Source: Prevotella sp. (lineage in GTDB: Bacteria; Bacteroidota; Bacteroidia; Bacteroidales; Bacteroidaceae). Taken from it: a stretch of DNA of 64,000 bases. The translations under genes were made by a program, and so were the position numbers. The notes under the pieces are model-generated. The model was not told the DNA's origin. It did not search any database and saw only the letters and a program-made list of their open reading frames with translations. Shown piece after piece: positions 8,525 to 17,039 of the stretch (position 1 is its first letter; every line of letters begins with the position of its first letter). The stretch lies in NCBI GenBank assembly GCA_017623655.1, contig JAGAON010000003.1, positions 248,001 through 312,000 of the forward strand, in the 5' to 3' direction.

Positions 8525-8986
8525 ATGACAATAGAAGTAAACACTAACGTACACAAACGGCCGGAGGTGCTGGAGTGCGACGTGGTCCGCTTCCAGAATG
8601 CCAAGGACAAGTGGGTGGCATTCGTGGGATTGCTGGACGGAAAGCCGTATGAGATATTCACAGGACTGCAAGATGACGAGGAAGGGATAATGCTTCCGAA
8701 GGCGGTCAACAGCGGAAAGATAATCAAGACGGTGCTGCCTGACGGCACAAAGCGTTATGATTTCCAGTTTGAGAACCGCCGGGGATACAAGACAACGGTG
8801 GAAGGCCTGTCGGAAAAGTTTAACCCTATCTACTGGAACTACGCCAAACTCATATCCGGTGTGCTGCGTTACGGAATGCCGATAGAGAACGTTGTCAAGC
8901 TGGTGTCGTCCCTCGAGATGGACAATGGCATTGATACATGGGTGACAGGAGTGGTGAGAGCCTTGAAGAAATATGTTAACGAGTAG
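8525..8986 (+). CDS. Stand-alone module resembling the C-terminal region of adenosylcobalamin-dependent ribonucleotide reductase
   Basis: 153 residues from ATG 8525 (MTIEVNTNVHKRPEVLECD). The sequence, including WVAFVGLLDGKPYEIFTGL, KRYDFQFENRRGYKTTVEGL, NPIYWNYAKLISGVLRYGMP and a C-terminal ALKKYVNE, resembles the part of Bacteroidetes NrdJ (class II reductase) that sits between the catalytic barrel and the terminal zinc ribbon. Neither the barrel nor the zinc ribbon is present, and the frame begins and ends cleanly, so this looks like an independent small gene rather than a decayed end. Function alone is unknown; it could bind nucleotide or act as a regulatory subunit. The next gene overlaps its 3' end by 14 nt. 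The link to NrdJ is from memory of the family, not a search. Confidence 0.6.
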   Translation: MTIEVNTNVHKRPEVLECDVVRFQNAKDKWVAFVGLLDGKPYEIFTGLQDDEEGIMLPKAVNSGKIIKTVLPDGTKRYDFQFENRRGYKTTVEGLSEKFNPIYWNYAKLISGVLRYGMPIENVVKLVSSLEMDNGIDTWVTGVVRALKKYVNE

Positions 8987-11063
8987 CCTGCTTCTTGCCG
9001 CTCTCGCCTTTATCACACCCTCTTTGGACGGTGGTGACGGTGTGGAGACACAGCTGTTGCCGCTGTATGAGAATACGGATGAGGACGCCGCGGCGTTGGA
9101 AGAGGCGTATGACAACCTGCAACAGCTGCGTGATCATCCTCTCGACATAAACCTTGCGGGCTCCGATGAACTGTTGCAGATACCGGGAATAGACCTCAAT
9201 GCCGTCAGCGCCATATTGGCTTACCGGCACCGTTACGGCCATTTCCGCAGCTTGCAGGAACTTGATATGATTCCCGCCATTGACGACAGGATGCGCCGTT
9301 ACCTCGGTTCCGTGCTCTTTGTTGACGGCAATGATACCGTTGCATGGTACTCCCCGCAGCGTCTGAAGCGGGACATAAGGCGCATAAGGCACACCTTTCT
9401 CCTTACGGCAGCGGTGCCTACGTATTACAGGGCGGGCGACAAAGGCGCGACATCAGCCTCCGCCTATGGGGAGAACAAGTACGCCGACACATATCTTGGA
9501 GACCCTTTGAAGCACACGTTGAGGTACAGTGCCGCCATGGGAGACAACCTACAACTCAACCTTACCGGCTCAAAGGCGGCGGGAGAACCGTTCTTTTCCG
9601 GCGGAAACGGCATGGGTTATGACAGCTATGCCTTCAATATCTCGGTTAAAGACCTTGGCGTTTTCCACCGGATAATACTCGGACAGTACCGTGCCCAGTT
9701 CGGTATGGGGCTGGTAATCAATAATAATCTCTCTTTCGGCAAGCAGGCAATGCTCGCCTCGGTGGGACGTCTGGCAAACATATTCACGCCCCACAGCAGC
9801 ACGTCTGACTCCAAATACCTTCAAGGGGTGGCCGCCACGGCAAATCTGCGTGGGGCCACCCTTTCCGCGTTTTGGTCCTACCGCCGTGTCGATGCCACGC
9901 TGAACGCTGACGGAACGGTATCTACCATCCTCACGGACGGCTATCACCGCACGGAGAAAGAGATGGCAAAGAAGAACAATACCACGCAGATGACCGAAGG
10001 ACTGCACCTCAAGTGCGGGTCGGAAGAGGGCGGAAAGACAGAGTGGGGCATAGGTTTCTCATTCCTGCATACAAGGTTTAACCGTGCCCTCAATCCCGTT
10101 TACAGCAAGGCGGACACCGTAAGTGCAGGGAAAATGTATCGTCTTTATTACCCGACCGGCACCGGTTTCTGGAACGCGGGCGTTGACTATAAGCTGATAT
10201 GGGGGGGCATATCCATCCTCGGAGAGACCGCATTGTGCGACAATGGGGCTCTTGCCACGGTCAACAATGTCATATTCAACGCGGCTAACAGGCTCACCCT
10301 GACCGCCGTGCAGCGCTTTTATTCATATAAATACCATTCCCTTTACGGCTCAGGCATAAGCGAAGGGGGGACAATACAGAACGAGAGCGCAGTGCTGTTA
10401 GGGGTACGCTGGGGCGTAAGCCGCCGTCTTACGCTTGACGCTTACACCGATTTCGCCTATTTCCCGTGGCGCAAATACCGTGTCTCCGCATCCTCCCGGG
10501 CTTGGGACAACAACCTTTCCGCCACATTGCGGCACCGCCATTGGACATTCTCCGCACGCTATCGGGTGAAGATGAAGCAGCAGGACAAGACGCAGGAAGA
10601 TGCCGACGGCAAGCCGTTCAAGGCTCTTTCCGACCGCACCACACACCGTTTGCGCTTCACTGCCGTACTGGACAACCGCCGTTGGACGGCGCGCAGCCAC
10701 TGCGAGGGCATCATGACGGAGGACAATGACAACGGATTCATCCTCACGCAGTCACTCGGTTACAGGCTCGGCAGGCGCTGGTCGTTCTACGTCTCGGCCG
10801 CTTATTTCGACACAGACGACTATGACACACGCCTTTACGCTTACGAACGCGGTATGCTTTACGCCTTTTCCAACGCCTCCTACTACGGCAACGGGATGCG
10901 GACCGCACTCCTTGCCAAGGCGGACATATCCGAACGGCTTATGGCGCAGATGAAGATTGGCCGCACAAAGTATTTTGACCGCTCCGTGATAGGCACCGCC
11001 GAACGGCAGATTTTCTCCTCTTCGCAGACGGATATAGACCTCCAACTGCGTGTAAAACTGTAA
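8973..11063 (+). CDS. Helix-hairpin-helix protein with long C-terminal beta-barrel-like region
   Basis: 696 residues. A hydrophobic leader (MLTSSLLLAALAFITPSLDG) looks like a signal peptide. Residues about 48-115 hold ComEA-like helix-hairpin-helix repeats (HPLDINLAGSDELLQIPGI, then LNAVSAILAYRHRYGHF). The remaining ~550 residues alternate polar and aromatic residues, ending QTDIDLQLRVKL, typical of an outer-membrane barrel strand. Proteins of this layout are common and uncharacterised in Bacteroidetes. HhH motifs usually bind DNA, so a role in DNA contact or uptake at the surface is possible but unproven. Its start lies inside the preceding gene (14-nt overlap), suggesting translational coupling. 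Confidence 0.75.
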   Translation: MLTSSLLLAALAFITPSLDGGDGVETQLLPLYENTDEDAAALEEAYDNLQQLRDHPLDINLAGSDELLQIPGIDLNAVSAILAYRHRYGHFRSLQELDMIPAIDDRMRRYLGSVLFVDGNDTVAWYSPQRLKRDIRRIRHTFLLTAAVPTYYRAGDKGATSASAYGENKYADTYLGDPLKHTLRYSAAMGDNLQLNLTGSKAAGEPFFSGGNGMGYDSYAFNISVKDLGVFHRIILGQYRAQFGMGLVINNNLSFGKQAMLASVGRLANIFTPHSSTSDSKYLQGVAATANLRGATLSAFWSYRRVDATLNADGTVSTILTDGYHRTEKEMAKKNNTTQMTEGLHLKCGSEEGGKTEWGIGFSFLHTRFNRALNPVYSKADTVSAGKMYRLYYPTGTGFWNAGVDYKLIWGGISILGETALCDNGALATVNNVIFNAANRLTLTAVQRFYSYKYHSLYGSGISEGGTIQNESAVLLGVRWGVSRRLTLDAYTDFAYFPWRKYRVSASSRAWDNNLSATLRHRHWTFSARYRVKMKQQDKTQEDADGKPFKALSDRTTHRLRFTAVLDNRRWTARSHCEGIMTEDNDNGFILTQSLGYRLGRRWSFYVSAAYFDTDDYDTRLYAYERGMLYAFSNASYYGNGMRTALLAKADISERLMAQMKIGRTKYFDRSVIGTAERQIFSSSQTDIDLQLRVKL

Positions 11064-11124
11064 TTTCCGAAGAATTGGTAAATGCTTATTGGGTTCGGGT
11101 ACAGGCGCATTAACGGAAAAACCG

Positions 11125-11132
11125 TACCTTTG
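11125..11132 (+). promoter_or_regulatory. Probable -7 element upstream of the DUF362 gene
   Basis: TACCTTTG, 41 nt before the ATG at 11174. No TTTG occurs at the expected -33 distance, so this rests on one box only. Confidence 0.45.
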
Positions 11133-11173
11133 CACCGTCAGAAACACTATACTAACAATCAAAAAACAGCTAT

Positions 11174-12130
11174 ATGAAAACCAAGAAAACATTACTCGCG
11201 GCCGTTATGCTACTCGCTTCTGCCGCCGCATTCGCACAGTCAAAGGTGTATTTTACGAAAGACATCACCCCCGAGTCACTTGTCAAAATCTACGAGGCGG
11301 TAGGCAGAAAAGCCTCCGGACGCGTTGCCGTCAAGATCTCAACAGGTGAGGATGGCGGCCACAACTACCTCAAGCCGACCCTCATCCGCAACCTTGTGGA
11401 GAAGGTTAAGGGCAACATCGTGGAGTGCAACACGGCATATCCCGGCAACCGCAACACCGTGGAGGCGCATAAACGCACCATACACAACCACGGTTTCGAC
11501 AGCATCGCCACCGTAGATATAATGGATGAGTTCGGCGATATGCGCATACCCGTGCAGGACACCGCCCGCATCAAGTACGACATAGTGGGCAACCACCTCG
11601 CCAACTACGACTTCATGATAAACCTCGCGCACTTCAAGGGCCATCAGATGGGCGGCTTCGGAGGCGTGCTGAAGAACGCTTCCATAGGCGTGGCGTCATC
11701 TTCCGGCAAGGCATACATACACTCTGCCGGCATCACAGAGGACGTGAAGAAGATGTGGAGCCATATTGATGACCAGGACGGTTTCCTCGAATCGATGGCC
11801 GCCGCGGCTCAGGGCGTGCACAACTACTTCGGCGGCGGAGAGCGGATACTTTACATCAACGTCATGAACAATATGTCAATAGACTGCGACTGCAACGCAC
11901 ATCCTGCGGCACCGGAACTGAAAGACATGGGAATACTGGCCTCAACAGACCCCGTGGCGCTCGACCAGGCCTGCCTTGACCTTGTGTTCAACCACGAGAA
12001 CAAACCCGGTGACACGGCGAAACCGCTCACGGCACGCATACAGAAGATGCACGGCACGCACACCGTTGACCATGCCGAGAAGATAGGGCTGGGCACAAAG
12101 AAGTACGAAATCATAAACATCGACAAATGA
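11174..12130 (+). CDS. Exported DUF362-domain protein
   Basis: 318 residues with a clear signal peptide (MKTKKTLLAAVMLLASAAAFAQ). The body carries DUF362 features: GRVAVKISTGEDGGHNYL near 50-70, NLAHFKGHQMGGFGGVLKNA near 155, and the C-terminal pair DCDCNAHPA and GILASTDPVALDQACLDLV, where Cys and His residues could bind metal or a cluster. Most DUF362 proteins have no known reaction. Its stop overlaps the start of the TonB-dependent receptor by 4 nt (ATGA), so the two are translationally coupled. That suggests a periplasmic step tied to whatever the receptor imports. No ferredoxin-type CxxCxxC is present. Confidence 0.8.
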   Translation: MKTKKTLLAAVMLLASAAAFAQSKVYFTKDITPESLVKIYEAVGRKASGRVAVKISTGEDGGHNYLKPTLIRNLVEKVKGNIVECNTAYPGNRNTVEAHKRTIHNHGFDSIATVDIMDEFGDMRIPVQDTARIKYDIVGNHLANYDFMINLAHFKGHQMGGFGGVLKNASIGVASSSGKAYIHSAGITEDVKKMWSHIDDQDGFLESMAAAAQGVHNYFGGGERILYINVMNNMSIDCDCNAHPAAPELKDMGILASTDPVALDQACLDLVFNHENKPGDTAKPLTARIQKMHGTHTVDHAEKIGLGTKKYEIINIDK

Positions 12131-13986
12131 GCAACAAGGGATTGATACTCTTCGCGGCACTGTCCGCCGCCGTTTCCGCCTCCGCACAGACAGGCGGCGA
12201 CACCTCCTTGGACGAGGTGGTGGTCACCGGCACACGCAACGCGGTTGACGTCCGACACCTGCCCATGACCGTAACGGTGTTGGGACGTGAGCAACTGACG
12301 GAGCAACACCAGATGTCCGTCCTCCCGACCGTCATGCAGCAGGTGCCCTCTCTCTTCGTCACCGGCCGCTCGGTGATGGGCTATGGCGTTTCAACCGGAG
12401 CCGCGGGAGGCATCAACCTGCGCGGCGTTGCGGGCGGAGCAGGGCAGATGCTCGTGCTTATCGACGGTCATCCGCAGTATAACGGGGTGTATGGCCACCC
12501 GATAAGCGACAGCTACCAGACCCTCATGGCGGAACGTGTCGAGGTGCTCCGCGGACCGGCTTCCGTGTTGTATGGCAGCAATGCCATGGGCGGTGTGATA
12601 AACATCGTCACCCGCTCCATGCACGCTGACGGCGTTAGGACGCACGCCACAATCGGCGCGGGCAGCTACGGCACGGTGCAGGCTGAGGCCTCCAACCAGC
12701 TGCGCAGCGGCAAGTTCAGCAGCACGGTGTCGGCACAGTATTCCCGAACGGACAACCATCGCCCCGACATGGGCTTTGAGCAGTACGGCGGTTACGTGAA
12801 ACTCGGCTATGACTTTACGCCGCATTGGAACGCATACGTCGATGCCGACGTCACGCATTTCAACTCATCATACCCCGGTTCGGTCACAAGTCCTGTCTAT
12901 GGGGCTGACCAGTGGATAACAAGAGGTGTCGTTTCCGCCGCACTTGAGAACCACTACAACCGCACGAGCGGCGCACTCAGCGTGTATTCCAACTTCGGAA
13001 GGCACAAGATTGACGACGGCAGTTCCGACCCGTCGAAGCCGACACAACGCTATTTCCGCTCCAAGGACGCGCTGACGGGAGTGTCGTGGTATCAGAGTGC
13101 GCAGCTCTTTGAGGGCAACCGCATCACCGCGGGCGTTGACTACCAGCACATATACGGCAACGCATACTATACCTCCAAGGCGACGGGAGAGGTGCTTGAC
13201 ACGCCGAACAAGCAGAGCGGGCGTTCCTATCGCAACGAGATTGCGGGCTATGTGGATTTCCGTCAGGACCTGCTTACAAGCCTCACCTTCGACGCCGGCA
13301 TACGTTTGGACCATCACAGCGTCACCGGCACGGAGTGGATTCCGCAGTTCGGCGTGGTGTTCCGACCCGTGACCACCGGCGAGATAAAGCTGATGGCAAG
13401 CAAGGGATTCCGCAATCCCACCATGCGTGAGATGTACCTCTATCCTCCTTCAAACGAAGAACTGGAGCCGGAGCGGCTCTGGACATACGAACTGTCATGG
13501 CGCCAGCGCCTCAATGCCTTCACATACGGTGTGAATGTGTATTATATAAAAGGTGACAACATGATACAGACAGTCAACCGCCGCAATGTGAACACGGGCG
13601 AGATAGAGAACTATGGCGTGGAGACGGATATGGCCTACCGCATAAACAGCCACTGGTCGCTCAACTCCAACCACTCTTTCCTCCACATGGAGCACCCCGT
13701 CGTGTCGGTTCCGGAGTACAAGGGCTTCATCGGCGCCAACTTCACCGGGGGACGGTGGAGCGTCATCGGTGGGCTGCAATACATCAGCGGGCTTTACACA
13801 GAGACGGGACAGGACGAGCGGAAGGAGGATTTCTGTCTGCTGAACATGACCGTCAACTACACGCTCATGAAGCAGTGTACGCTTTGGCTGCGTGGTGAGA
13901 ACCTGCTGGCGCAGAGCTATGAGACCACTCTCGGCTACCCTATGCCGCGCGCCACATTCATGGCCGGCGTGAATTTGAGTTTCTGA
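12127..13986 (+). CDS. TonB-dependent outer-membrane receptor (BtuB/siderophore type)
   Basis: 619 residues: signal peptide (KGLILFAALSAAVSASAQ), TonB-box-like DEVVVTGTRN, plug domain about 35-145 with NLRGVAGGAGQMLVLIDG and RVEVLRGPASVLYGSNAMGG, then a barrel ending in MAGVNLSF with the terminal Phe of outer-membrane proteins. It lacks the N-terminal extension and length of SusC proteins, so glycan import is unlikely; a corrinoid, haem or iron chelate is more probable. It overlaps the DUF362 gene by 4 nt. No cobalamin riboswitch was recognised upstream of the pair. The substrate is not deducible from sequence. Confidence 0.88.
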   Translation: MSNKGLILFAALSAAVSASAQTGGDTSLDEVVVTGTRNAVDVRHLPMTVTVLGREQLTEQHQMSVLPTVMQQVPSLFVTGRSVMGYGVSTGAAGGINLRGVAGGAGQMLVLIDGHPQYNGVYGHPISDSYQTLMAERVEVLRGPASVLYGSNAMGGVINIVTRSMHADGVRTHATIGAGSYGTVQAEASNQLRSGKFSSTVSAQYSRTDNHRPDMGFEQYGGYVKLGYDFTPHWNAYVDADVTHFNSSYPGSVTSPVYGADQWITRGVVSAALENHYNRTSGALSVYSNFGRHKIDDGSSDPSKPTQRYFRSKDALTGVSWYQSAQLFEGNRITAGVDYQHIYGNAYYTSKATGEVLDTPNKQSGRSYRNEIAGYVDFRQDLLTSLTFDAGIRLDHHSVTGTEWIPQFGVVFRPVTTGEIKLMASKGFRNPTMREMYLYPPSNEELEPERLWTYELSWRQRLNAFTYGVNVYYIKGDNMIQTVNRRNVNTGEIENYGVETDMAYRINSHWSLNSNHSFLHMEHPVVSVPEYKGFIGANFTGGRWSVIGGLQYISGLYTETGQDERKEDFCLLNMTVNYTLMKQCTLWLRGENLLAQSYETTLGYPMPRATFMAGVNLSF

Positions 13987-14066
13987 TATTGCGGCATCAT
14001 GCCCCGGTTGGATAGAGACGATGTACCACGTCATCTCAAGATGTGATGGTTTGTGATGCGGAACAT

Positions 14067-14089
14067 GAGACGATGTAGTACATCGTCTC
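14067..14089. repeat. Near-palindromic 23-nt repeat, copy 1
   Basis: Ten-bp arms GAGACGATGT and ACATCGTCTC face each other around a 3-nt centre (AGT), followed by TACAAAG. The same block is at 50388-50410 with centre GGT. A decayed copy (GAGACGATGTACCACGTCATC) begins at 14015. The whole 13987-14470 gap is repeats plus one promoter. Confidence 0.75.
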
Positions 14090-14147
14090 TACAAAGCGGA
14101 CTGCCATTTTTAAGTTGTTGAGATACACTATTATACGGACTTGTTTG

Positions 14148-14231
14148 CAATCAGCACCTGATTACCTTGTGATCAGGTGCTGATTACGTTATGATTAGCA
14201 CCTGATTGCACAGTAATCAGCACCCTTTTAC
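14148..14231. repeat. Tetrad repeat copy 2
   Basis: Four modules starting at 14148, 14169, 14191 and 14213 (pitch 21, 22, 22). First module CAATCAGCACCTGATTAC, last GTAATCAGCACCCTTTTAC. The cores GCACC/GGTGC read rev, fwd, rev, rev. It lies between the TonB receptor stop and the next gene. Confidence 0.9.
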
Positions 14232-14279
14232 ATTTGTAAGCCTATACCCCTCTTCCGCAAACGGTATAATGGGGGATTA

Positions 14280-14357
14280 TAGTAGGCACGGCATCCTGCC
14301 GTGCAATGACGGACATAACCCGGAAAGGCGGTTGCACGGCAGGATGCCGTGCCTACT
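14280..14357. repeat. Inverted repeat with internally palindromic arms (GCACGGCATCCTGCCGTGC)
   Basis: Left arm 14280-14306 and right arm 14332-14357 are reverse complements (about 26 bp), and each arm is itself a hairpin built on GGCACGGCA/TGCCGTGC. A single arm recurs at 58384-58411. The layout suggests a small mobile hairpin element. Confidence 0.8.
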
Positions 14358-14413
14358 TTTGTCGCCGTACAGTGGAACAAATGGCGTATCGAAGGAAATT
14401 GAACGGCATTTTC

Positions 14414-14444
14414 TTTGCCGTTCGGGGGATTATTTGTAACTTTA
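14414..14444 (+). promoter_or_regulatory. Probable promoter of the glycosyltransferase-like gene at 14471
   Basis: TTTG (14414-14417), 19-nt spacer, TAACTTTA (14437-14444; last base differs from consensus). It leaves a short leader before ATG 14471. Confidence 0.6.
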
Positions 14445-14470
14445 CACCGAAAAAGCAACAGATAACAACG

Positions 14471-15370
14471 ATGTACACAGTTTTCCATAAATTCAGGGAC
14501 ACTTTCTTCCGTGCGTTCCGCCGTTACGACCTGACCCGATGGGAGGGGGAGCCGGAATGCGACAAACCCATATACGGAGTCTATCACGTGTATTGCGACA
14601 AGGAGTGGCAGACGATGGTGAGGGATCAGATTGGGAGATTGAAGGAGAGCGGACTGTACGCCGCCACCACAAGGCTGTTTGTCAGTTGCATCACGGGAAA
14701 CACGGACGACTTGCGGCAGTTGAAGGACATAATAGGCGAGGAGAAGATGGAAATAATCTCCGCCACTGACGACCCGCGGCGCTTTGAATATCCCGCGCTG
14801 ATGTTCATGCACGACAGGGCGCAGAGGGAGGACTGCCTGTTTTATTATTTCCATACCAAGGGGATAACGTATCAGTCCGCCGGCAATTCAGACCGTAAGT
14901 TCAATGCTTTCAAACGTAATATAGAGGCTTGGCGGCACATGATGGAGTATTCCATATTCTTCAAATGGCGCGTGGCGGTCAATGTGCTGCTTGCCGGTTA
15001 CGACACGTGCGGCTGCTACCGCCTGCCCCCGATACCGCAACCTTATTATCTCTATGCCGGTAACTTTTGGTGGGCGAGGTCGTCATACCTGCGCCGTCTG
15101 CCGGCGTTTGACGAGACAATCTTTGCCTCCAACCGCTTTTATGCGGAGGAGTGGCTGTATAAGGCGGGGCCAAAGGACTTCTCGACGTTTGACACTCAGG
15201 CCGACCTTTATTTCGTCTATATGCCCGAAAGCCTGTATGCTGACAAGCGGTTGCCGCTTTGGGAGGCGGTGAAATTTGTCCTTACATACAATCTCCGCAA
15301 GGCGCGCAAGCAGTATCTGCACCACGATTACAAGGCGGAATACCAAAGACGTTATCAGGTGTTGAGGTAG
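14471..15370 (+). CDS. Putative polysaccharide-associated glycosyltransferase-like protein
   Basis: 299 residues from ATG 14471; the frame is open upstream to 14306, but that part is repeat sequence and precedes the promoter. Features are KPIYGVYHVYCDKEWQTMV near the N-terminus, FYYFHTKGITYQ (about 122-133), AGNFWWARSSYLRRLP (about 195) and a C-terminal basic tail. The HTKG block followed by an NFWW segment is seen in glycan-modifying proteins of Bacteroidetes surface-polysaccharide loci, but I cannot name a family with certainty. It points towards the leftward polysaccharide operon, whose last gene ends 90 nt away on the other strand. No signal peptide. Role inferred from context and motif only. 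Confidence 0.55.
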   Translation: MYTVFHKFRDTFFRAFRRYDLTRWEGEPECDKPIYGVYHVYCDKEWQTMVRDQIGRLKESGLYAATTRLFVSCITGNTDDLRQLKDIIGEEKMEIISATDDPRRFEYPALMFMHDRAQREDCLFYYFHTKGITYQSAGNSDRKFNAFKRNIEAWRHMMEYSIFFKWRVAVNVLLAGYDTCGCYRLPPIPQPYYLYAGNFWWARSSYLRRLPAFDETIFASNRFYAEEWLYKAGPKDFSTFDTQADLYFVYMPESLYADKRLPLWEAVKFVLTYNLRKARKQYLHHDYKAEYQRRYQVLR

Positions 15371-15459
15371 GTTGAGTGGTGGTATATATGTGTTTGCCAT
15401 GGCGGCGAACCCCAAAGGGGGCCGGTGTGTCATCAATACAGGCTCCGGAATAATCGTTG

Positions 15460-16917
15460 TTACCTGCGCCTTAACGCTTTCATGACGAACCGTTCGCACT
15501 CTTCCAATATCTCCGCACCGGCTATTTTCATCACCGCATAATACAGAATGGCGGCGAGGCAAATCCTTGCGGCGAGAAGAGGCCATAGGGACTGTATCAT
15601 CATCGTGGCGTAATGGGTGGCCGCCATCACCGCCGCCGAGGCGAGGACAAAGGGTGACAGGTCACGCAGCAGGTCGGTGAAACGGTACTGTATGAGGCGG
15701 CCGGCGAAGATATGCCATGGCAGGAGCCACACGATGAGGAAGGCGGAATAGGCGCAGACCATGAAGAACATACCGTAACCGTGGAAACATAATATCACGG
15801 CTGCTTGCAGTATGATCTGCCAGATGTTCAGCCACATATACACGTCACTGCGCCCTTGGCTGATGGCGAGGTTCTGATACATCACATATACGGGCATGAA
15901 CGCTCCGCTGACACACAGCGCCTGTAACAGCGGCACGCAGCTTTCCCATTCCGCGCCGATGGTGAGAAGGATAAATTCACGGCTTACCAGAGCCAGGCCG
16001 AACATCACCGGCATGGCGAGAAAGCAGGTGAAACGCAGCAACTTGCGGTAAATGCGCAGCTGGCGGGCGGTGTCGTGCTCCCCGGTATCGGCCTCTACCA
16101 GCACCGCCTGGGCTATCTGTCCGACGGTGTTCGCCACCAGTGAGTTGGCCATAGTGTCCCATTTGTACGCCTGTGAATAGCTGCCCACGCTGCTGATGGG
16201 AAAGAGCCGGCCGAAAATCACGGTCAGTATGTTGCCGCTGAGGGTGTTGACAATCTTCGTTACCAGTATCTTCACGGCGAAAGAGGCCATCCGCCGCACC
16301 GGAGAGAGGTCGGAGGTGAGGCGCGGTCGCCACTCGCGGACGTAATAGTACCTGCCTATGTTCACCACGGTGATGTATGTTACCTGCTGCCAGGCCAGTG
16401 CCCAGTAGCCTTGGTTCATGAACGCTAACGTGATGCCCACGGTGCCGGAAGAGAGCAATGCAGCCACTCCGATGATGGCCATCTCACGGTTCATCATGTT
16501 CTTTGTCATGTAACCGCCGTGGGCTATGCCCAAAGACGAGATGGTGATGGTGAGGAACACCAGCCGGGAAACGTCTGTAAGGCACGGCTGGCGGAAGAAG
16601 TCCGCTATTAACGGGGCGCAGAAGAAGAGAATGGAGTACATCACCACGGAGACAAGCACGTTGAAGGTGAAGACGGAGTTGTAGTCCTTGTGTGCGGGAT
16701 GTTTTATGTTTACCAGTCCCTGCGTGAACCCTGCGCTTTGCAGGTCGCCCGCAATGGCGGTGAAGATGGTCAGCACTCCCACGATGCCATAGTCCGCTCT
16801 GGTGAGCAGACGTGCAAGGACAATGCCGATGACAAGGTTCAGCACCTGTGTCGTTCCGCTGTTCATGGCTCCCCAGAAGAGGCCTTTCGCGGTTTTTTGT
16901 TTTAGTGATTCGGGCAT
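15460..16917 (-). CDS. Polysaccharide flippase, Wzx-like (MOP superfamily)
   Basis: 485 residues, mostly membrane, with 12-14 predicted spans. The N-terminus SLKQKTAKGLFWGAMNSG and LLTRADYGIVGVLTIFTAIA are typical of oligosaccharide flippases that move lipid-linked repeat units from the cytoplasmic to the periplasmic face. FGRLFPISSVGSYSQAYKWD near the middle is also characteristic. It is the last gene of the leftward locus 23557-15460, 122 nt after the GT2 gene; a C-rich hairpin repeat and a GGACGCACC repeat lie in that gap. Family is firm, substrate unknown. Confidence 0.9.
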   Translation of the reverse strand: MPESLKQKTAKGLFWGAMNSGTTQVLNLVIGIVLARLLTRADYGIVGVLTIFTAIAGDLQSAGFTQGLVNIKHPAHKDYNSVFTFNVLVSVVMYSILFFCAPLIADFFRQPCLTDVSRLVFLTITISSLGIAHGGYMTKNMMNREMAIIGVAALLSSGTVGITLAFMNQGYWALAWQQVTYITVVNIGRYYYVREWRPRLTSDLSPVRRMASFAVKILVTKIVNTLSGNILTVIFGRLFPISSVGSYSQAYKWDTMANSLVANTVGQIAQAVLVEADTGEHDTARQLRIYRKLLRFTCFLAMPVMFGLALVSREFILLTIGAEWESCVPLLQALCVSGAFMPVYVMYQNLAISQGRSDVYMWLNIWQIILQAAVILCFHGYGMFFMVCAYSAFLIVWLLPWHIFAGRLIQYRFTDLLRDLSPFVLASAAVMAATHYATMMIQSLWPLLAARICLAAILYYAVMKIAGAEILEECERFVMKALRRR

Positions 16918-16934
16918 GATAGATTAGTTTTAGG

Positions 16935-16978
16935 TGAAGCCCCACCCCCGTCCCCTCCCGGGGGGAGGGGTGAGAATG
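16935..16978. repeat. C-rich hairpin repeat, copy 1
   Basis: GCCCCACCCCC followed by an 8-bp hairpin (CCCCTCCC at 16952-16959, GGGAGGGG at 16963-16970). The same unit occurs inverted at 36848-36890. It sits directly upstream of the flippase start at 16917. Confidence 0.7.
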
Positions 16979-17001
16979 CCGAAGAAGGTATGGTGATGCT
17001 T

Positions 17002-17027
17002 GTAGGGACGCACCTTGGTGCGTCCGC
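17002..17027. repeat. GGACGCACC hairpin repeat, single arm
   Basis: Contains GGACGCACCTTGGTGCGTCC (17006-17025), one terminal arm of the ~97-bp element found complete at 25710, 34429 and 58196. It lies between the GT2 stop and the flippase start, inside the transcribed polysaccharide locus. Confidence 0.85.
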
Positions 17028-17039
17028 CGCAAGTGCGTG

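Noticed and set aside
11064..11173. Cobalamin riboswitch upstream of the DUF362/TonB receptor pair
   Set aside because: The gap is only 110 nt and I found no B12-box-like element; a riboswitch would need about 200 nt.
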